Source: Sternotherus odoratus
Taxonomy: Eukaryota > Chordata > Testudines > Kinosternidae
Direction of reading: 5' to 3'
Assembly (NCBI GenBank): GCA_032164245.1
Contig: JAVMKO010000022.1
Coordinates: 9,857,845 to 9,921,844, forward strand
Length of the DNA: 64,000 nucleotides
A program made the translations under genes and the position numbers. Below are positions 13,818-25,400 of the stretch, in pieces (positions within the stretch are counted from its first letter, which is position 1; every line of letters starts with the position of its first letter). The notes beneath the pieces are model-generated. The model was not told the origin of the DNA. It made no database searches and saw only the letters and a program-made list of their open reading frames with translations.

Positions 13818-13935
13818 CCAAGTGTGTTATTAACCATTATTTTGTACGGCACTCACACCCAAAAGCCCCGATCAGGAATCATTGTGCTAGGAGCTGTATA
13901 TACACAAATAGCAAAAAGAGAACATCTGCCTTGAA
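13818..13935 (+). repeat. Amniote interspersed repeat (TGTGCTAGGxGCTGTA type)
   Basis: CCCCGATCAGGAATCATTGTG, CTAGGAGCTGTATATACAC and AGAACATCTGCCTTGAAGA. Relatives are at 5760-5880, 24000-24120, 40190-40275 and 45315-45410, all with the 'nearby-number, GTGCTAGGCxCTGTA, CCTGCC' order. This is an old SINE-like family that I cannot name exactly. Confidence 0.6.
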
Positions 13936-14812
13936 GACGGTAGGGTCTGGTAAGAAGAGCACAGGGAAGAGGCAGCACTCCAAAGGACACTTTTCTCCCT
14001 ATGTCTACACTACAAGCTAGGCGTGTGAGTCCCTTACACACGTACACATTGTTCTCAGGTCAGCTGAGTATAAATAGAGTGGAGATGCGGTAGCACAGGA
14101 TAGCATCAGCGGAGGCACAGCTGAGCCGTGACGAGTACACAACTACAAGTTTCAGGCAGGTTTGTGCTTGGCCCTGCTCATCCGTGCCTCCCTTGTTTCT
14201 ACCTGTGCTTCTGTGGCGACGCTGCTATTTATACTCATGCTAGCTCAAGGACAGCTAACCCAAGAACGTGCACACGAGCAGGGTAATCGCATCCCAGGCA
14301 CGCAGTGTAGACATAGCTCCTGTTCCACCAATTCCAACTAGGGGGAAATCATTAAAACCCCCAAATCCCCAGCCAGGATCAGTCAAATGGCCAATCCCAG
14401 GGCACCGTTTACAAGCCAAGCGTGCTTTGGCTGGTTGTTTGGGTTTTTTTTGCTGTTTAACACTAGGTTTGTAGCCTGTGAATCCATTCACCTCCCCAGT
14501 ATCTGGAACAAGCGAGGAGCAGAGGGGCTGACGTCTGCTCATCTGGAAGCCTAGGCTTAAGCTGAGGACTGCTATTATCTCTCTGTCTTTACAGCACTCA
14601 AGTTCATCGGCCTCTAGGCACTACTGCACCATAAATGTGAAATAATAATAGATGTGACCACGACGGAGCTCACGCTGTTAATAAGGTGGTTTGCAAAGTC
14701 TTGCCCAGACTAGATTTTGTGTCGTGAAATTCCATCCCCACAATAGCTCCATCAGAGGGAGAGGGACTGGCCACTGGCATTTTAACCACCACATCCTCCA
14801 AACTAACTAGAT

Positions 14813-15036
14813 CAGGGGTCCTCAAACTGGGGGTTGTGACTCCTCCAGGGGTCATGAGATTATTACAGGGGGGGGGGTTTGCAAACTGTCAGCCTCCACC
14901 CCAAACCCCGCTTCACCTCCAGCATTTATAACAGTATTAAATATTTAAAACATGTGGTTTTAATGTATCAAGGGGGTTGCACGCAGAGGCTTGCTGCGTG
15001 AGAGGGGTCACCAGTACAAAAGTTTGAGAACCACTG
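14813..15036. mobile_element. Non-autonomous hAT element (MITE), 224 bp
   Basis: The ends CAGGGGTCCTCAAACTG and AGTTTGAGAACCACTG are inverted repeats of the same family as the element at 62336. The flanks AACTAGAT (14805-14812) and AACTAGGT (15037-15044) are an 8 bp target duplication with one mismatch. It is older than the 62 kb copy. Confidence 0.85.
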
Positions 15037-15044
15037 AACTAGGT

Positions 15045-18000
15045 TGACGTTTGTTTCTAGTCCATTTCAATTTCTGTCTTTTGCATGTTAACACAGGGCT
15101 GCAACTGTCTGGGTAGCAAACCTCAGGGAAAGGAGCAAGCCAAACATGCGACAGCAACAACAGAAGTGAGCGAGCGATTTTGTTAATTTCTTGAAACATT
15201 TCTATTAACACAAGGGTTCGGCAGACCTTTTAAAAAACAAACAAACAGGACGAGGTGAATCAGAGCCCCCAGAAACCACTTTCGGAATCTGCACTACCCA
15301 CCATCCCCTTAATTCACTCGTGCAAAATTCAACTCAGCCCCTTTCTCCTTTTCTGACCAGTAAAGTATTATTAGGGTTTTTTTCCACCATCACTAAATCA
15401 TCACGAAAGGCCAGGCCAGTAGATTTTGTGCCTGGCCTACTAAATTTTCACATCAAATTTTTAAGACTGCTTTAATTATAAGCCATTTTAGCCTCTCTGG
15501 TTTCTATGATAAGAGACCTGTGAGGAGGGTGTGTGTGGCAAGGAGGGGGTACCCTGGACTCTAAAGATACTAGACTGCATATTTCGTAATGGCAAAAAAT
15601 GCCTACAGCCAGCATGGATGGTAATGGAGCATTAAATTATGGAAAGGCAGAATTTCAGATACGTCTCCCAGTGCGCATTCTACAGCTATACGGCTGCAAA
15701 TCGCGGCAGGAACTGAAAGGGGGTGAAAACGAATGCAGTTACCCCACGTTCAATAATGAACAGAAGTGGCTTCACACTTGAAAAAAATGTTTACTTCAGT
15801 CCACTGCAAAAGCACTGGGCAAAGTCTGGAGTATTAGTTTCAATGGTTTGGGGGGGCGGGGGGGAAGGTCCGGCTCTGACTGAGCACAGTTTCACATGTT
15901 TAAGTCCCTTTGACGTCAACAGTCACAAGATTCAACCACGCTTCTTGCTTTATTTATTTATTTATTTTTAACGGACCCACCCAAATGGCTGGGACACTTT
16001 TGTCAGGAGCCAGAGCAAAATGCAGCAGCCGCATTCTCTCCGGCAAATCCAGTCCCATTTTTATCACCGAGCTGGTGGAACTCATTCAGACCAAAGGCCA
16101 TTGTGTAGAACTGGACCCGTTCCAGGGTCGGACATATGGCCTTAGAGCAGGTGGATTAAGTGCGGAGTGGGAGGAAGGGCTTCCAAATAACAGAACATTT
16201 TCCCAAAGTGGCTGCCTCTGGTGCTGCCAACTTCCCTCCTGTTTAAAAGGACAGCAGCACTACAAACCCTGGAGATTCTTGGCCAAGCCTGGGGAGGATC
16301 CAATGATTAGAAGCTCATTAGAGTGCGGGGCAAATTTGGCCTGAAATACTTGCACACGGCTCTCAGTGAAGTCAGAGGCAGCTTTACAGTGTGCAGTAGA
16401 GAGCCTATTTACCTCATGGGATATTTCCCAAAGGGAAGGGACGAGGGCGAATGGGGCTATAACTTATTGCATTGTGACAATTTATTGCATCGTGGGGGTG
16501 GTAATAATTTACATCTCTCCTGTATGTTCTGCACTGCACTCCGCAGACTGGCCACACTCGACCAAAGACTAATGCCAGCTTTTTATACACTGATTTCTAT
16601 AGTGGCGTATGGAGCAATGGGTTAGCAATCGTACGGCTCATCTCGGAATGGTTTTTTAAATACATTTTTTTGCAGAAAATGCAGCAGCAAATACACCTCC
16701 CCCGCCAAAACAACATATGTGATGATTGGTGGGCGTGGAGGTGGAAGATGTGAACCTAGCCCAGAGCTCTAAAAGCAATGCCTGCGTGCTCTCAGCAGTA
16801 CCCTTTTGTTAAATGCAATCTCCAGGGGAATAGCAGGGATTTCAATATCCCCCGTTACCCATACGCACAAACCCCAGAACAACATTTAGGGTTTCAACTT
16901 GAAGCCCTAGAGCCGACAGGAAGGTGCTCTCACGGCAGCGCGACCAAGAAGGACTCAACCCGCTTTGTGCTGGCAAGTGCAGGATATCAGAGTCAGCAGA
17001 TCGCTCTACACACTGGGCTCCCCTCTCAATACCCCTGCCTACATGGTACGGTTCTGCAAATAGCAGTGATCTAACAGGAAGGGCTTCACACCCCCATCTA
17101 AGAGCAGTTCCTTTGGGGCTCACGCTGCCACACTAATGGGCCTCAACCACAGTACGGGGACGTCGGACCAAGAGAAGTCCAGTCACCACGGCACATTGGG
17201 CCCTGGGTCTCTGTTGTGTACCAGCTCCAAGGAGCCCACTGCGATGGTGACACCTCTGCAGGAAACTAAACTGCGACCCACACTCTCAGTTCACAGCCAT
17301 CAGATGGGCAGCAGGTTGGACTTGCACCTGTGACCTTGAGGTAAAAATCCCTGTGGCTCATTTCCAATTCCCTGAGTCACCCCTCTCCCCCCGACCTGTT
17401 TTTAATATTAGTGTCTGTTGCTCGGCCTAACAAGTCTTGATTCCAGGAAGCACACAGACAGTGTGTGAAAACGGCAAGTTCAGACAGGCGCTCTGGGGGC
17501 CTCTTGAACAAATAGCAAATGTAAAAATAAACCCATTGAAAGAATAGATTTACTGTGCTTACGTCGCCACGCACTCTGCACTCACAGCAGTGCCCTTTCC
17601 AGTACCCCAGGAACCAAATTAAACCTCTCAAGTGAGGAACAATTTTAAAAGCTAGCTCCAGTTTAACTAGATACCTAATGCCAGACTGGTCAGACCTGCA
17701 CTTGTAAATCCAGTTAAAATGGACAGTCAGTTAGAGTGATTTAAAGTCAAGCTATTTTTGACTGTCAAGAATGCTTTCTGTAGGGGGTTGTTTGGGTGCT
17801 TTAGTTTGGCAAGCACAGAAGGAGAAAGCATCACAGAGACACTTGGATGGATAAAGCTAAGAGACTGTGTTAGGATATTTGTTGCAGAGAGGGGGATTTT
17901 AACATTGCCAGGACAAACTCAGTAAAAGAGCCCCAAAAGCCAACTCCTCCTCAGGAAATTAGTCTGACGGAGGAAATGTTATGGTCCGGTTACTGCCACC

Positions 18001-20395
18001 CATCTACAAAGAGTATCCAGCTAACATGGAGAAGGACGGAACAAATTCCCCAGGTAGCTCTGGAGTGAGCTGGTCTTGTATGACAGAAAGTGATTCTGGA
18101 TTCTCAACCCGCAGCAGATTTACCATCAATACAGAGATTAAACAAACCTACATCGAAAACGGAGGGTCAGTAAAAAAAAATATCTCTGGAAAGGGGCAAG
18201 ATCATTTAGAAACATCTCTCTCCTGCTTGCCCTTACATTTTCCAGACTTCACCTGTATTTTTAAAGTGGAATATGGGTTCACAGGCTTTGATATATATAT
18301 ATTTTAAAGTTGATGGTCAAAAGGATGGAGTGTGTAAACGTTAAAATGAACTAAAACAAATTTTCATGAATCACAAACACAAGCAGCTGGCACAATACAT
18401 GGTTAACTGGATGAAATTTGTGGGCCTGTGTTATACAGAGCCCAGACTAGATGATATAATTGGCCTTAAAATCTATAATCCAACATCACGTTTTCTGTAC
18501 TTAAAGTACCTTAGAAGATGTAGCCGAGACTTAAACAATAAGTGACTATTGTCAGCAAGTTTTTCCTGGGTGGCATCCCTAATTAGCATAAAATATTGGA
18601 AGCTATTAGCCTAAGGTGGAAATAAGCCAGCTTTCTAACTGTTTGCACATTTCACATGAAAACCTATCACTCACTTCTACCTCAACCATTCATCTCTTCA
18701 TGTCTCTCTCCTACTGCAATTATTTTAACCTTTTTATTGAATTATTTAACTCTAAAGCACCTTGAGAATGCTATATGGGTGAAATACGCTATCCAAAGTG
18801 AAATTTGGTATACTTAACCAACAAAACCGATGGCTCTAATTGTCTGTTTTAATTGTTACCTAACCACTATTTCAAAAGTGAGTGAAATTCACCCCAAAGC
18901 TCCCTGACACCATTTATGTATTATTTGTATAGCACCAACAGTTGTGCAACGCATGTTATACAGAGGCTGGAATAAGGACAAAGGCGGCAGGTGTGCACGG
19001 GGTGGAATCCTGGTCCGATTGATTTCAGTAGGGTCAGGATTTCATCTGCAATCCCTGCCCAATACACAGGGTCTTCTGGTTTGGAATGAATTTGGTCCCC
19101 TAAAGTACTAAAATTCACTTTCAAGCTGGTCACAAATGCTGGCTTGATGACAATTCACACTAAAGGAAGACCATAATATTAAAATTGCTGGGTTTGTTTG
19201 TAAAAGTGACACCGTTCAGCATTTATTGTACTAAAGATCCTCTTTGTCATAGCCCTCCTATTGTAATTTTGTTATTAAAACAAAAAACTATTTACAAAGC
19301 CAAACATGTGAACGCATCACACAGCAATCAGGTTTTGTGGCAGGGATTCCATAACACTCTTCCTTGCCTCTAAACACACAGTATAAATATTTCCTTTGTG
19401 GAATCATTTGAGTTGATGTGATCACTGGGAAGAAACAACACATGAAAAAGCCAGCAACAAAGAATACATCACAGGACCTGGCGGGATATTTACAAGTTGC
19501 GTATGTCTCTCTCTCTCTTTCTCTCTGCTACACTTTCTATAGGATCAATGACTGGGATTCTGGTATATGCAGTCCCCCAAAGATGCAGTGAATAAAAGCA
19601 TAGTCTGCAGAAATATACCATGACATTATTATTTTTTGAAGGGTGGAGGGAAGAAATAAGCGGCATTTACAATTTTAAAATAATTGCAAAAAATAAAGAA
19701 CTCCATCCAAGTGGAGATTCCAGCGACCAGCTCATCCTACCATCTTCGCCAATATGCGTCTGCCTGTTTACTTTACAACATGCGTGGTGACCTCTGCTGG
19801 TGCCAGTGTCTATAGAGTGTCATCCATCCTACTGCCCATTTTACTATAAAATCATTGTACTGCGGAGCCCCCCAGACTGGCTGGCGAGACGGGGTCCCTG
19901 CTCAGTGATAAATGTCATAAATAAGCCATGAGGGGCAGAGTTGGGGCTCGCACGTGGAGAAAGTATCTGCTTCTTTTCCCAAATGTAGAGCCCCACATAA
20001 ACCCTTCCCTTGGGCTCTCACCCCATCCCACAGAATCCCTTACACCTGACCGGTAGGTACCATTAAGTCAGTCACCTACTAAATCCAGTGGCGCCTGCCA
20101 ATAATCAAGGCCCGTATAATGTCCAGTTACGGAACAGGAAAGGCCAGGCCGGGCTAAACAGAAAAATGTGAGAAGCAACAGAAAACCTGACAGTCTGGTT
20201 TTATGGGGGGGAAGGGGGGAGAATACAGGGGTTAACGCCTTCCTTGCCGGGACTACAAGTGCTCTGATGTAGTCCCCAGTCAAGGATCTATTTGTGTCTT
20301 AAAGATCCCAGCAGGCTGGGGGACACTACAGTGGACTTCCCGGAGGGAGAAACTTCTTGTTTTGTTGTTAAGCTGTTTTAGGTTTAATTCAAAAC
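15045..20395. other. Non-coding, presumed intron of the next minus-strand gene
   Basis: Apart from the CR1 end at 18405-18482, a (TC)n run near 19507-19527 and short A/T runs, I see nothing assignable. The plus-strand frame at 17981-18307 has a low-complexity polar protein with no recognised motif. Confidence 0.45.
18405..18482 (+). mobile_element. CR1 LINE 3' end fragment
   Basis: GGGCCTGTGTTATACAGAG followed by CTAGATGATATAATTGGCCTT and TAAAATCTATAATC, the CR1 3' terminus. Confidence 0.7.
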
Positions 20396-20399
20396 AAGT

Positions 20400-21305
20400 G
20401 GATCTCCCCCTCCCCCATCAAGGCGCGGGAGACTTGGCAGGTTTGGGAAGAGGGGAGGAATCAAGTTAAGATTTGCACAAGGAAATAACCCCCCTCCCGC
20501 CCCCCCAGGAAAGGGTCAGGGGTAAGAACTGCAAAATCCTTCCTTGTGCCTGCGGGGCATGGGAGCTCCCTGCATTGAACCCCAGAGCTACCCAACCCCC
20601 TACAAGTCACAGGGGCTGGCGGGGCTCAGCAGGGGGATCCCAAGGCGACCCTGGGCATGGGGGGGGGGGAGGTAAAAGGGGGGAGAAGGGGAGAAGTTGT
20701 GCAGTGCACGGGGTTAAAGGGAGCAGGGGTTAGGAGTGGGGCTAGGGGGATGAGAGAGGAGGGGGGATGAGGGGTGAAGTGGGGCACTGCACAGAATGGG
20801 GGGGTGAGAGCAGGTAAAAGGGAGGAGGGGGACGAAGTGGGGTGAAGGGGGCCGTGCACGGGAATGGGGGGGTGAAGGGGGAGAAGGGGGGGCAAAGGGG
20901 CAGTGCCCAGGCTCAGGGGGGCTAAGGGAGATGGGGTCAGAAGCGGGAATGAGGGGAGCGGAGGGGGAGAAAAGGGGTGAAGTGGGGCAGTGGATGGGGG
21001 GTGAAAGAGAAGGTAAAAGGAGAAGGGGGGCAGTGCATGAGGTGGGGGGGTTAAAGGGAGCGGGACGGGGGGGGCTATTAAAGGGAGCGGGGGTCGGAAC
21101 CGGGGGGGTTAAACGGAGCGGGAGGGGGGGCTATTAAAGGGAGCGGGGGTCGGGACCGGGGGGGGTTAAACGGAGCGGGAGGGGGGGCTATTAAAGGGAG
21201 CGGGGGTCGGGACCGGGGGGGGTTAAACGGAGCGGGAGGGGGGGTTAAAGCGTGCGGGGGTCGGACCTGGAGCGGGGGGGGGGGGTCAGGAGCGGAGTCG
21301 AGGTC
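20400..21305 (+). repeat. G-rich purine tract with minisatellite
   Basis: Nearly 900 bp of plus-strand sequence dominated by G-runs (4-10 G) with short AAA, TGA and AGTG interruptions. The right part (about 21040-21255) is a tandem array, with CTATTAAAGGGAGCGG starting at 21075, 21131 and 21188. The unit is ~57 bp and contains two related halves, TTAAAGGGAGCGGG and TTAAACGGAGCGGG. It has high G-quadruplex potential on the plus strand and lies immediately left of a CpG island. Confidence 0.9.
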
Positions 21306-21950
21306 CCCCCCCCCCCGGGAAGCGGGCGCCACTTACTACTCTGCCGCGCCCCGTCCTCGGGCAGCCCCCGCCCGCGGCTTGTGCGCTGCGCTCCGCCGGG
21401 CGCCTCTCTCGGCTGCCCCCGTGCGGGGCCGGCGGGGCGGGGAGGCGGCCGGGGCCGGGGATGCTGCGGCCGGTGCGGATCGCGGCGGCTGCTGCGGGCT
21501 CCGCGCCGCGCCCGCCCCCGCCCCGCCGAGGGGAGTTGCCCCAGCGCGGAGGAGGGAGAAGGGGAGGCCCGGCCCGGCCAGCCAGCTGCCGAGGGATCCC
21601 CCCTCCCACGCCCCGGGGCTGGGCTAGCGGTGGGGCTGGGCTGGGCTTGCAAGGGGCGGCTGCCCCTGCCGGACACCGCTCGGCCAGCCGGCTTCCTCCC
21701 ACTCCCGGCCACTTCAACCAGTGGCCCCAGCACCCAGACCCCCCCAGCGCCCCTCCCTTGTCTGCCCCAAGGGGACCCCCGCTGGCGGGGTCTGGGGAGC
21801 AGCTAGGCACTGCTGCTCGCTGCGGGCCTCTTGGGGGGTGTCCTCCCTTGGGGTGCTGCCGCCCCCACACCCCAGAGTCAGCCCCTGCGCCCTCCACTGT
21901 CTCCCGGTCACTAGCCCATGGTCATGCGGGTGTAACCCCTGAAGCGGCTG
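21255..21950 (-). promoter_or_regulatory. CpG island, probable promoter and non-coding first exon of the next gene (SOX13 by synteny)
   Basis: Very high CpG density at 21310-21700, with GC boxes in both orientations (GGGGCGGGG at about 21436; CCCGCCCCCGCCCCGCC at about 21515) and no TATA. On the minus strand an ideal donor, GTA|GTAAGT, lies at its left edge, so a first exon would end at 21337 (GT at 21336-21335). I found no comparable GTAAGT or GTGAGT donor on the plus strand in the island. In amniotes SOX13 follows SNRPE in the same orientation, which fits, but no SOX13 coding exon is visible, so the gene name is inferred. Confidence 0.6.
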
Positions 21951-22104
21951 CCACCCCCGTGTGGACAGTGGGGATCCCTGGCCGCTCCTCTCATCTTGAT
22001 TTCATAGTCGAATCAGATGAGGGACAGATGGAGAAGAGCCTTTAAGAGGTCCCCCATCCTGCACCCCAGCTTGAGCCTGCGGATCATAGACCGGCCAAGA
22101 ACCA

Positions 22105-22175
22105 GCACACCTAGGTTCATAGATCCCTAGCTTTTAAGGCCAGAAGGACCTGTTATGAAATATGAACATCTCAGC
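22105..22175 (-). mobile_element. CR1 LINE 3' end fragment, antisense
   Basis: TTCATAGATCCCTAGCTTTTAAGGCCAGAAGG is CR1 3' sequence in reverse, next to the CpG island. Confidence 0.65.
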
Positions 22176-22284
22176 TGACAACACAGGGCAGAAAAACCTC
22201 AACCAGTCGTTTTGGCATCTAGCCCCTGGGTGCTCTTCCCCATTCTGCCACAGGCCTGCCGGAAAGGCTCCCAGGAGGGTTGGC

Positions 22285-22432
22285 ATGATGTAAAAACCTC
22301 TCAAAAGACAGCTATATGACCTCAAACAAGTCCTGCCCCCCCCATGCCTCAGTTTCCTCATCCATAAAATGGGGTTGATGTTACCAGCGCCGTTACTCAC
22401 TCTGAGATGGCTGAAAGGCACCAGGTGTTATT
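22285..22432 (+). mobile_element. MIR-type SINE, partial
   Basis: ATGACCTCAAACAAGTC, CCTCAGTTTCCTCATCC and ATAAAATGGGGTTGATG; the left part is missing. Confidence 0.7.
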
Positions 22433-22434
22433 TT

Positions 22435-25400
22435 ATTGCTTGGGCACCCAAAAGCTATTAGAATTTGGGACAACCAAGGACTGAGAATTTAGGACGTAGC
22501 CAAGTCTTGCCCTGTTCATCCACCGGGGAAGGCACACAGAGGGAATCTCCAGTTCACGTTGCTGCTGGGGAGGCCTGCTGTTCAGGCCACGTGTCCTAAC
22601 GCCCAATTTTTAAATTCTTTGTTGTGACGACAAATATGTCGTCCTGCCGGCTTGCAAAAGCAGCGATCACATCTGCCTTCCCTCCGCACCAGCATCATGG
22701 CGGATGTTTTCATTCCCAGAGATGGATTTTAAAGCTATTTCCAATCTGGAGCACTTTCCCCAGGAGATCGTCATTCCGGTAGCTGGGGAGTCCCAAAAGC
22801 AGAGCTCCACTTCCTTGGAACTTGCCTGGTCTAGTTAAAGTTATAGAAACAGCCCATCTTTCTGAGTCTGTCATGCTAGGTCCCCAGGGACTCATTCGTT
22901 CCTTTGTCCAGTCTATTAGCAACCAGAGTAGCACTCCGAACTGACTTGCTGCTAAAAGGCAGTGTATATTTAGAGCCAGATACCAAAACAAAGAGTCTCC
23001 AACTCTGTCTCCTAGGCAGATGTAAAGTGTGTACAGATACACAGCTTTCAAGGCTAGCAGAGACCACTATGCTCCCCGAGTCTATAAACCAGGCTAAAGA
23101 GCGGCACCCAGTAAAACACTCTTGTGTTACCATTGTAAGACTGTGGAGTAGCCAGTTCAAAACAGGGCCTCATTTGCAGCACACAGGTACCCACATCACA
23201 GGACACACCACAAGTGGCTCTATTGTTTTCAGGCTCAGCGAAGGCGCCAAAGATTAAATTGGTCAGACGAACTGCCCTCTGACTCTCAGAGGTGGTCCCT
23301 CTAGGTCAGGGGTGAGGCCTGTGTGTGAGGTAAGCCTAAACTTCTGCTGCTTGTTTTCTAGCTAAATTGCCAGCTCCAGAGCTATCAAATAGAGCTGACT
23401 GGGAATGTTCCAACTGAATGGTTTTGTGCGGGAAAATGCCAATTCATCCAAAGCAAAACATGCTGCCGAACCTACACAGCTTCCACAAGGATGCAAACTG
23501 CAGAAACATGTTGATGCTGATGAAATTTCACTGGGGAAGGGGGGGGACAAATCAAGAAAAAAAACCTTTAATGTCAAAAATATTCTATTTGGCCTTTTCA
23601 GAGCAGAACTTTTCACTGGGAATTTTTGTTTATATCTATCTAATGTAAATGTTGAAATTGGAATGAAACATTTTATCTAAACAAAACATTTTGACTGACC
23701 CAAACCTATTTCTCCCCCCCAGACTTTTGATTCTGAGAAATTGCAAAATTTTTCATTTTCATTCCATCTGGAATGGGGAAAAACAATTGAACGTGCATAA
23801 TTTTCCTTGCATTGCTTTCAAACCAAGACCATTCACCAGCACTAGACTTGCTAACCTGGAAAGCTGGGATTTTCAAAGGAGCCAAGGGGAGTTTGAGACC
23901 TAACTCCCATTTCAGTGGGTTCTTTTGAAAATCTCAACCACAACAAACTGTGCTACCTTCCCCCCAGGCCCTGGGAAGCCCCTTTAATATTGTTAATAAT
24001 AACAACTTCTATCATAGTAGCACTCCAGGGCTGCACTCAGGATCAAAGTCCAGTTGTGCACGGCACCACACTGAGACACTCCTTGCCCTGGAGAGTTTAC
24101 AAGAACTCCACTGTTGTCAGGGTGTTTCTAACTTTGGTTTTGTTTGTTTCTCTTGATACCTCACATCAATGCCTAATTAACAGTTGGGATAAAAGAAGTC
24201 TTTGTTAATGATTCCATATGTTCCTTCAATTAAAGCGAATCCCACAAGACCTCCAACAAGTCCTCTAACCAAGCCACAGATGAGCAAATTTGACTGTCCT
24301 AAAATTTCTAAGGTTAAAAAACACAGACACACCTGTTACTAGATTTGCCCGTTGCTTTGGGGTATGCTCATTTTTTAGGATTACTCTTCGGGGAGAGGGG
24401 TTCTGTAATTCTATCAATGTACTGCTTGTGTCACATGTGTTTTCACACACAGCTCTACTTCCCACTCATTCAAGTTACCTCCCAATGGAGCTATCGGACA
24501 GGTTCTAGGTTCCCCAGGGCTGGGTTCCTCTAGCCCCAGAATCTGATGAACACACACACATTAACAGAGCACTTCTGAGTGGGCCAGGGCAGTCAGCGCT
24601 CCCAAGCTGACCCCTTATATGTCCCTGGATCCAGCAGGCTGGGTCAAGCAGCACTTCCAAGCTGCCACCCTCCTGTGCCACAGGATCAGCGTGTCCCCCT
24701 GTCCTTCATGAGTCAGACGGGCGGGATACTGTACCCTGGTTCCCCAAGAACACAGAGCTGTCGGGGAACACATAAAAATCAGACACCTATTCCATGCCTC
24801 TGGTTCCACCATGAAGATGCAAAAAGGGGAGAGATGCAACTTTTGCAAAATCCTTTGCAGGTGACTTTGCCCGCATCCCTCTGGGACTGTATTTGTTCCA
24901 CCAGGAGGCATGGTCATGTGGGTCATCCGCTGTAGTTTTTAATCACCGTGTCCCATCAGTGGGGCCACCCCACTGCTATGGGGGTCACCAAACAAGGGCT
25001 GGCTGTAAGCAAAAGCGTTCAAAGCTGGGAGAAGAAGCCCAAGAGGTGTTGGGAATTTGGGGCTCTGGAATACCTTTCTCTGTAAGGTGTCTCCCCCCAT
25101 AATATTCCTCTGGCTTTTGTTTCTAACAATCCCCTGCACCTTTTGGAGGTCAGCCCTGCAAATTCCACCGTTGCCTTTAGCCTGCCGGCATTTAACACTC
25201 ACCCCTTTGATCCTGCCTCGATGGGAAAGGGGAAGCCGGGTGAGCTGGGGGCCAAACACCCACCCAGAGTCCAAAAGAACAAACTGAACAGACAACAATT
25301 AACCCAGGGGCCGGAGAGGAACAATAGCCATTGACAAGCCAAAAAAAAAGGGCAGAGAAAGGCTTTGTTCTGGTCTCCATAGCAACAGCGAGGGCCAAGG

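Noticed and set aside
17981..18307. Possible exon with a Ser/Thr-rich protein
   Set aside because: There is no recognised domain and no convincing acceptor or donor pair, and the 3' half runs into T-rich and (AT)n sequence.
1..21250. Search for SOX13 coding exons (N-terminal VNCTIKSEEK region, coiled coil, HMG box)
   Set aside because: No frame on either strand resembles these segments, so none is annotated.
21040..21255. CRISPR-like or satellite array
   Set aside because: Units are contiguous G-rich tandem copies with no spacers, in a vertebrate genome. It is a minisatellite.
21245..22045. Several open frames of 160-200 codons on both strands
   Set aside because: They lie in the CpG island, where stop codons are rare by composition. 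The proteins are Pro/Gly/Arg/Ala-rich in all frames.
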